Notes under the pieces: generated by a model
What the model saw: only the letters and a program-made list of their open reading frames with translations
The model's database searches: none
What the model was told of the DNA's origin: nothing
Position numbers and translations under genes: made by a program
In this document: one piece after another, positions 33,981 to 37,925 of the stretch
How positions within the stretch are numbered: position 1 is the stretch's first letter
Layout of the letters: each line of letters starts with the position of its first letter
Virus record (IMG/VR): IMGVR_UViG_3300033144_001334
Span: 1-37,925 of that record
Source: a virus
Length of the DNA stretch: 37,925 nt
Direction: 5' to 3' (one strand)

Positions 33981-34154
33981 ATGGCAACAAACGTAGATAT
34001 ATATTGGGATGGGGATTTTTTTTGTACAGCAACTGCAATGTTTACTGATGCAAACTTAACTACTTATGCACCAACTAAATGGTATGCTTTTCAAGGCTAC
34101 AAAAGATATTGGGACGCATCATTAATGGTTTTAGGACCTTGTATAATATGTTAA
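33981..34154 (+). CDS. Small Cys/Tyr/Trp-rich protein after the muzzle gene, 57 aa
   Basis: 57 residues: MATNVDIYWDGDFFCTATAM, then KWYAFQGYKRYWDASLMV and the end LGPCIIC. It starts 3 bases after the muzzle stop. Its aromatic and Cys content and a Y-W-D-A-S pattern echo the C-terminal DGYYW/NGICV module of that protein, so it may be a detached end module or a partner. Open frame, packing and composition support it; function unknown. Confidence 0.65.
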   Translation: MATNVDIYWDGDFFCTATAMFTDANLTTYAPTKWYAFQGYKRYWDASLMVLGPCIIC

Positions 34155-34169
34155 TATGTAATTAAAATT

Positions 34170-34952
34170 ATGGCAATAAAAAACACATCAATAAAAGAAA
34201 CATTATCATACAGCGAAAGTGCTAAAGGATGGCCTTCATTTTATTCTTTTATTCCTGAATATATGATGGGAATGAATAGTTACTTCTATTCATTTGATGG
34301 AGGTAATCTTTACCGTCATAACACAAATACTTTAAGAAATAATTATTACGGAACACAATATGCATCTTCAATAACAGGTGTATTTAATGTAAGACCACAA
34401 CTTGTAAAAGTATTTAAAACTATTTCTTTTGAAAGTACTAACGCTTGGGAATGTAAAGAATTAATTACTGATCTTAGTCAAGGTTCAATGTTAGATACAT
34501 ACTTTGAACAAAAAGAAGGAGAATGGTTTAGTTATATTAGAAATAAAGAATCTACTTTAGACTTTAAACTACGATCAGCAAACGGTATTGGTGAGTTAAC
34601 AGATGTGACTATTTCAACAATTCCCAACACAATACAAGTTACTTTTGGTGTTTCTGTAGGAAATATAATTAGTTATGGAGACCAAGTATATGTTCAAAAT
34701 GGTACAGTAAACACTTTAGTTGGAACTGTTAGTAATATATATTTAGATATTAATAAGTTAGATATAGAGTTTACAGGAGGTATTCCTACAGTAAATATAG
34801 GGGACTTTTTATTTTATTATAAAAATCCTGTTGTAGAATCTAATGGTGCAAGAGGATATTTTTTACAGTTTGAAATAGAGCTTCCTACAAGCGTTACAAC
34901 ACCTGTTGAGTTGTTTTCTGTAGGGAGTAGTATCATGCAAAGCTTTCCATAG
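34170..34952 (+). CDS. Tail-associated virion protein, 260 aa
   Basis: 260 residues. It starts with SYSESAKGWPSFYSFIPEYM, then GMNSYFYSFDGGNLYRHNTN and RNNYYGTQYAS, a conserved-looking block that I recall directly after the muzzle gene in crAss-like and related phages. Residues 110-130 include EQKEGEWFSYIRNKEST. The second half is beta-rich (VGNIISYGDQVYVQNGTVNT, VNIGDFLFYY) and resembles the VGD-type modules of other virion proteins here. It is probably a tail or tail-hub structural protein; the name is by context only. Confidence 0.8.
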   Translation: MAIKNTSIKETLSYSESAKGWPSFYSFIPEYMMGMNSYFYSFDGGNLYRHNTNTLRNNYYGTQYASSITGVFNVRPQLVKVFKTISFESTNAWECKELITDLSQGSMLDTYFEQKEGEWFSYIRNKESTLDFKLRSANGIGELTDVTISTIPNTIQVTFGVSVGNIISYGDQVYVQNGTVNTLVGTVSNIYLDINKLDIEFTGGIPTVNIGDFLFYYKNPVVESNGARGYFLQFEIELPTSVTTPVELFSVGSSIMQSFP

Positions 34953-34959
34953 ATTTTAT

Positions 34960-34967
34960 TATCTTTG
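34960..34967 (+). promoter_or_regulatory. Bacteroidota-type -7 promoter element TATCTTTG
   Basis: It matches TAnnTTTG in a 20-base gap and ends 5 bases before the ATG at 34973. Initiation about 5-7 bases downstream would fall on the start codon, giving a leaderless transcript. Confidence 0.5.
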
Positions 34968-34972
34968 TATGT

Positions 34973-35374
34973 ATGAGTTTAAATATTAAACCTCTTACAG
35001 AAAAAGATTATGAAAGTGTATTATGTGAGTGGTGGAAAGATTGGAGATGGACACCTCCTGCAAAAGATTTTTTGCCAGATACAGGCTATATGGTTTATTA
35101 TAATGACGAACCAATATGTGCAGGATATGTTTATATGACTAACTCTAATGTAGTTTTATTAGAGTGGATTATATCTAATTTTAAATTTAAAAATAAAGAA
35201 ATTAGAAAAGAAGCATTATTAATGTTGATAGAAACTATAACGTCATTAGCTGAAGGATTAGGAAAAAAATATATATATTCACTTTTAAAAAGCAAGTCTT
35301 TGATAGATTTATATAAAGAGTTAGGTTATACAGAGGGTGATTCAAACGCAACAGAAATGATAAAAAAATTATAA
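34973..35374 (+). CDS. GNAT-fold acetyltransferase-like protein, 133 aa
   Basis: 133 residues with GNAT topology: IKPLTEKDYESVLCEW opening, GYMVYYNDEPICAGYVYM (strands 2-3), NVVLLEWIISNFKFKNKEIR (strand 4 into helix 3), a long helix, and SKSLIDLYKELGYTEGD, the usual motif B ending. The acetyl-CoA pyrophosphate loop (Q/RxxGxG/A) is not recognisable after IISNFKFKN, so activity is uncertain. The family usually transfers acetyl or acyl groups from CoA to amines; the target here is unknown. It lies between tail genes, has its own promoter, and is 1 base before the next gene. It might modify a virion or host protein. Confidence 0.75.
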   Translation: MSLNIKPLTEKDYESVLCEWWKDWRWTPPAKDFLPDTGYMVYYNDEPICAGYVYMTNSNVVLLEWIISNFKFKNKEIRKEALLMLIETITSLAEGLGKKYIYSLLKSKSLIDLYKELGYTEGDSNATEMIKKL

Positions 35375-35375
35375 A

Positions 35376-36506
35376 ATGGGAGTAGTTACAACATTAGCGA
35401 TTGGAGCTGCAGGTGCAGGATTGAGTTTTGCTCAAGCTGCTAAATTAGCTAACGATAATAGAGAGGCAAATCGTAAAGCGGCAGCTGAGATGCAAAAACT
35501 AAAAGACAGAGCTGAAGTAAAATTTACAGATGGTCTTAGCCTAAACAATGATTTATTTGCACAACAATTTGAACAACAAATGCAAGTTAGTGCTGATTTA
35601 ATTAATGCAGCACAAGAAGCAGGACCAAGAGAGGTTGCGGCATTAGCAGGAAAAATAGGTGCATCTCAAGCACAACAAACAGAAGCAATTCGTATAGCTA
35701 AACAAGGAAGATTGCAAGATATAGAAGAAAAACAAATAGAAGAAGCTTCAGATATAAACCAACAACTATTAGCAATAGAAACTGCACAAGTGCAAGACAA
35801 AGCAGCAAGAGACGCACAAACTGATCAAGCAGTTGCGGGTGCTACAATGAGTGGTATAAATTCTTTAACAAGTGCATTGTCATCAGCAGCTAAAATGCAA
35901 CCTTTAAATAAAATGGATAAAGCTGCAAGAGAGGCAGGTAAAGTTTTTGATGCTAATAAATCATTATTAGAGAAAGCGGGGATTACTAAAGAAATGTATC
36001 AATTAGACCCAGATAAATATCGTAATATAATTTTTAATTCGGATGGTTCAAATATATTAACAGAAGGTGTTACTGACTTAACTACTCCTATTTCCGTTAC
36101 ACCCTCCCCTAATCTACTTCCAACAAGTGGTGGGATGACTGATGATAAAATGATAAAAGGTGTTGATATGTCTAATACAACTCAAAAATATATTACAGAC
36201 CCTAACTCTCCATTTAGAGCATCAATAATGCCAAATCCTGGTTATATTAGACCTATGAGTCCTTTAACTACTGAAGAAATGGATGAAAATTTAAAAATTA
36301 TGATGCCAACTTATAATGTTGGTCCTGCAGGATTACCTCCAGGTGTGCAACAAAGACAGCAAGACATTTTAGCAGCAGGGGGAAGTTTAAGACCACAATT
36401 ACAATTAGGTCCAGAGATAGGGATGCAAGGTTTTATCCCTGGTTATACAGCACCATCATATGAAGATATTCTTACTAAATATGGAATTGCTCCACCTAAC
36501 TTCTAA
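35376..36506 (+). CDS. Internal virion / ejection protein candidate, 376 aa
   Basis: 376 residues. The N-terminus is small-residue-rich and hydrophobic (VVTTLAIGAAGAGLSFAQAA), followed by about 150 residues of Ala/Gln/Glu-rich helices (QQFEQQMQVSADLINAAQEA and so on). Then comes a Pro/Met-rich, probably extended C-terminal region (IMPNPGYIRPMSPLTTEEMD ... GYTAPSYEDIL). A membrane-active helix plus long helices is the design of T7 gp14-like or crAss cargo proteins that travel with DNA into the cell. It follows tail genes and precedes another long helical protein. No enzymatic motif is seen. Confidence 0.75.
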   Translation: MGVVTTLAIGAAGAGLSFAQAAKLANDNREANRKAAAEMQKLKDRAEVKFTDGLSLNNDLFAQQFEQQMQVSADLINAAQEAGPREVAALAGKIGASQAQQTEAIRIAKQGRLQDIEEKQIEEASDINQQLLAIETAQVQDKAARDAQTDQAVAGATMSGINSLTSALSSAAKMQPLNKMDKAAREAGKVFDANKSLLEKAGITKEMYQLDPDKYRNIIFNSDGSNILTEGVTDLTTPISVTPSPNLLPTSGGMTDDKMIKGVDMSNTTQKYITDPNSPFRASIMPNPGYIRPMSPLTTEEMDENLKIMMPTYNVGPAGLPPGVQQRQQDILAAGGSLRPQLQLGPEIGMQGFIPGYTAPSYEDILTKYGIAPPNF

Positions 36507-36515
36507 AATATAATT

Positions 36516-37925
36516 ATGGCAAGACAAAACATAAATTTTAATACCTTTGTTCCTAAAGATTTAACAAAAACTCAAATAGATTGGGGTACTGTAGCCACAG
36601 GACTAACTAAAGAATTATCAGCAATAAAAAAAGAACGTGAAGATAAACGTTCTGAGTATGAAGATGATACCTACAAAAGAAATAGAGAGCTTGGTGATTT
36701 AGAAACTTATGATAATAACACTTTAAACCAATTAGTTATTAGTGCATCTGGTTCAGCTCAAGATTATTTGAGTGTTAGAAATGAAATGTTTAGAAGAGGG
36801 TTAATTTCAGAAACTCAATATACAAAAGATATGGATCGTATATCGGGTAATTTTAAAGATTTTAATAAGGCTGCAAAAAACTATGACGCTTCTTATAAAA
36901 AATATAAAGATAGGCTAAAGGCTGATCCATCTAAAAATTATTTAGGTTCATCTTCTATTGAACAAAAATTTGCTGAAGGTGCTTTAGCTTTTGGTAATTT
37001 AAATGGTGTAGTGGAGTATGTAAATCCTACTACAGGTGATATATCATTAGTAAGGTTAGATGACGATGGAAATATACCTAAAAATCCGTCTGAGCATATG
37101 CCTTTTAATGGTATGAATAACAGATTAAATTATGAATTAGATCAGTTTAATTTAGCTTATGAACAAAAATCTATTGTAGATAATTTAGGAGTTTCTATAG
37201 CAGCTGACGGATCAATTGGTGACGCAACACTTTTTGTAGAAACAGCAACAGCTGGTTTAGATAAATATGTAGATGGCTTTATGGTAAAAGATTTAGATGT
37301 TGCTACAGTATTAGAAGACACTATGGGTGACGGATATTATACTACAACAGATTTAAATGATACAAATCCATTAGCTATTCACTTAGATTACTCACAAAAT
37401 AATCAACCAACAGTTGTTAAAGGAGATAGATGGGATGAGCAAAAAGAAGTTGCAAGAAAATATATGAAGACTACTATGAAGGATATGATTGATAATAAAG
37501 CAAAAGCAATCAGAACTAATTTTGAGTCTACAGATGCAAAAAATTCAAGAAAAGACAGGGATTATGATAAAATAGAACAACCATTACCTGTATATACTAA
37601 TCCTGTACAAGTTGGTGGTGATGTACAAACAGGTATTAAATACTTAACAGAAGGATCTGATGGTTTAGGAAAGTTTGTTGGTCGTGCTCCTGATGGTATA
37701 TCCATATCCAGCGATACTGATGCTGATATACAAAATAGATTCTTTAGTGTTACAAATTCTTATTTACCTCCAAAAGTAAAACAACACTTTGGAAGAAATC
37801 CTTTATTGGTTCAATATTTTGACGAGGTTGAAGTTCAAGATAATGGTGATGGAACGTTTAGTAATTATTATATTGATCATGATGGGACACGAGTTAAAAT
37901 GAAAGACAACCAAATACCAGGTTCT
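36516..37925 (+). CDS. Internal virion / cargo protein candidate, 3' truncated by window
   Basis: The frame opens with ATG at 36516, 9 bases after the previous stop, and stays open for 470 codons to the window edge. The start reads MARQNINFNTFVPKDLTKTQ, followed by charged helical regions (ELSAIKKEREDKRSEYEDDT, YDASYKKYKDRLKADPSKN) and mixed alpha/beta parts with many Asp-Gly turns. No catalytic motif is recognised in the visible part. Its place after the ejection-protein candidate suggests a second internal virion or cargo protein; such genes are often thousands of residues long. C-terminal domains cannot be judged. Confidence 0.8.
   Translation, partial: MARQNINFNTFVPKDLTKTQIDWGTVATGLTKELSAIKKEREDKRSEYEDDTYKRNRELGDLETYDNNTLNQLVISASGSAQDYLSVRNEMFRRGLISETQYTKDMDRISGNFKDFNKAAKNYDASYKKYKDRLKADPSKNYLGSSSIEQKFAEGALAFGNLNGVVEYVNPTTGDISLVRLDDDGNIPKNPSEHMPFNGMNNRLNYELDQFNLAYEQKSIVDNLGVSIAADGSIGDATLFVETATAGLDKYVDGFMVKDLDVATVLEDTMGDGYYTTTDLNDTNPLAIHLDYSQNNQPTVVKGDRWDEQKEVARKYMKTTMKDMIDNKAKAIRTNFESTDAKNSRKDRDYDKIEQPLPVYTNPVQVGGDVQTGIKYLTEGSDGLGKFVGRAPDGISISSDTDADIQNRFFSVTNSYLPPKVKQHFGRNPLLVQYFDEVEVQDNGDGTFSNYYIDHDGTRVKMKDNQIPGS

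Noticed and set aside
1-37925. tRNA genes, integrase, attachment site, replication origin
   Set aside because: Read by eye, the short intergenic gaps contain no cloverleaf, and no recombinase or replication gene is present. A tRNA scan would settle the tRNA point.

Overview
This window is a near-continuous run of same-strand genes from a tailed double-stranded DNA phage, or a prophage or metagenomic contig of one. About 98% is coding and I see no convincing minus-strand gene. The host is most likely a member of the Bacteroidota, probably a marine flavobacterium-like organism. The DNA is AT-rich, no start has a Shine-Dalgarno sequence, several starts follow AT-rich (TTAAA)n leaders, and the longer intergenic gaps carry the Bacteroidota -7 promoter element TAnnTTTG. 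The 800-residue-class portal, the very long T7 gp12/crAss-muzzle-like protein and the lack of sheath, tail tube or tape-measure genes suggest podovirus morphology resembling crAss-like phages. That relationship is inferred from remembered families, not from a search.

Layout. Positions 1-1388 hold a cassette of eight very small proteins, mostly basic and some Cys-rich, none with a known function. Positions 1419-3047 hold a small virion-like protein and a lysis cassette: a membrane-anchored coiled coil, a T7-lysozyme-type amidase and a GTA-type holin. Positions 3047-15730 are a large adhesion locus with five fibre or adhesin proteins (239, 881, 960, 298 and 1559 residues) that share modules. 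Among them sit a predicted secreted outer-membrane beta-barrel and a short coiled-coil protein. Positions 15741-21609 hold two small unknowns, a GroES-like co-chaperonin candidate, a probable small terminase, the large terminase and the portal. Positions 21663-26761 hold the scaffold, the major capsid protein and three further head or neck proteins, punctuated by two strong intrinsic terminators. Positions 26849-37925 hold two ring/adaptor proteins, the 1744-residue muzzle/stabilisation protein, a 57-residue partner, a virion protein, a GNAT-like protein and two internal virion (cargo/ejection) candidates. The last of these runs off the window.

Together these genes package DNA (small and large terminase, portal), build the head (scaffold and capsid, possibly folded with host GroEL and the phage GroES-like protein), form a short tail (ring proteins and muzzle), bind the cell surface with several modular fibres, and lyse the cell (holin and amidase). 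The points most worth a second look are the outer-membrane barrel inside the fibre locus, the two-half GroES-like protein, the YadA-head-like repeats in the longest fibre, a beta-module reused across unrelated virion proteins, the hairpin overlapping the promoter at 6848-6899, and near-leaderless promoters.
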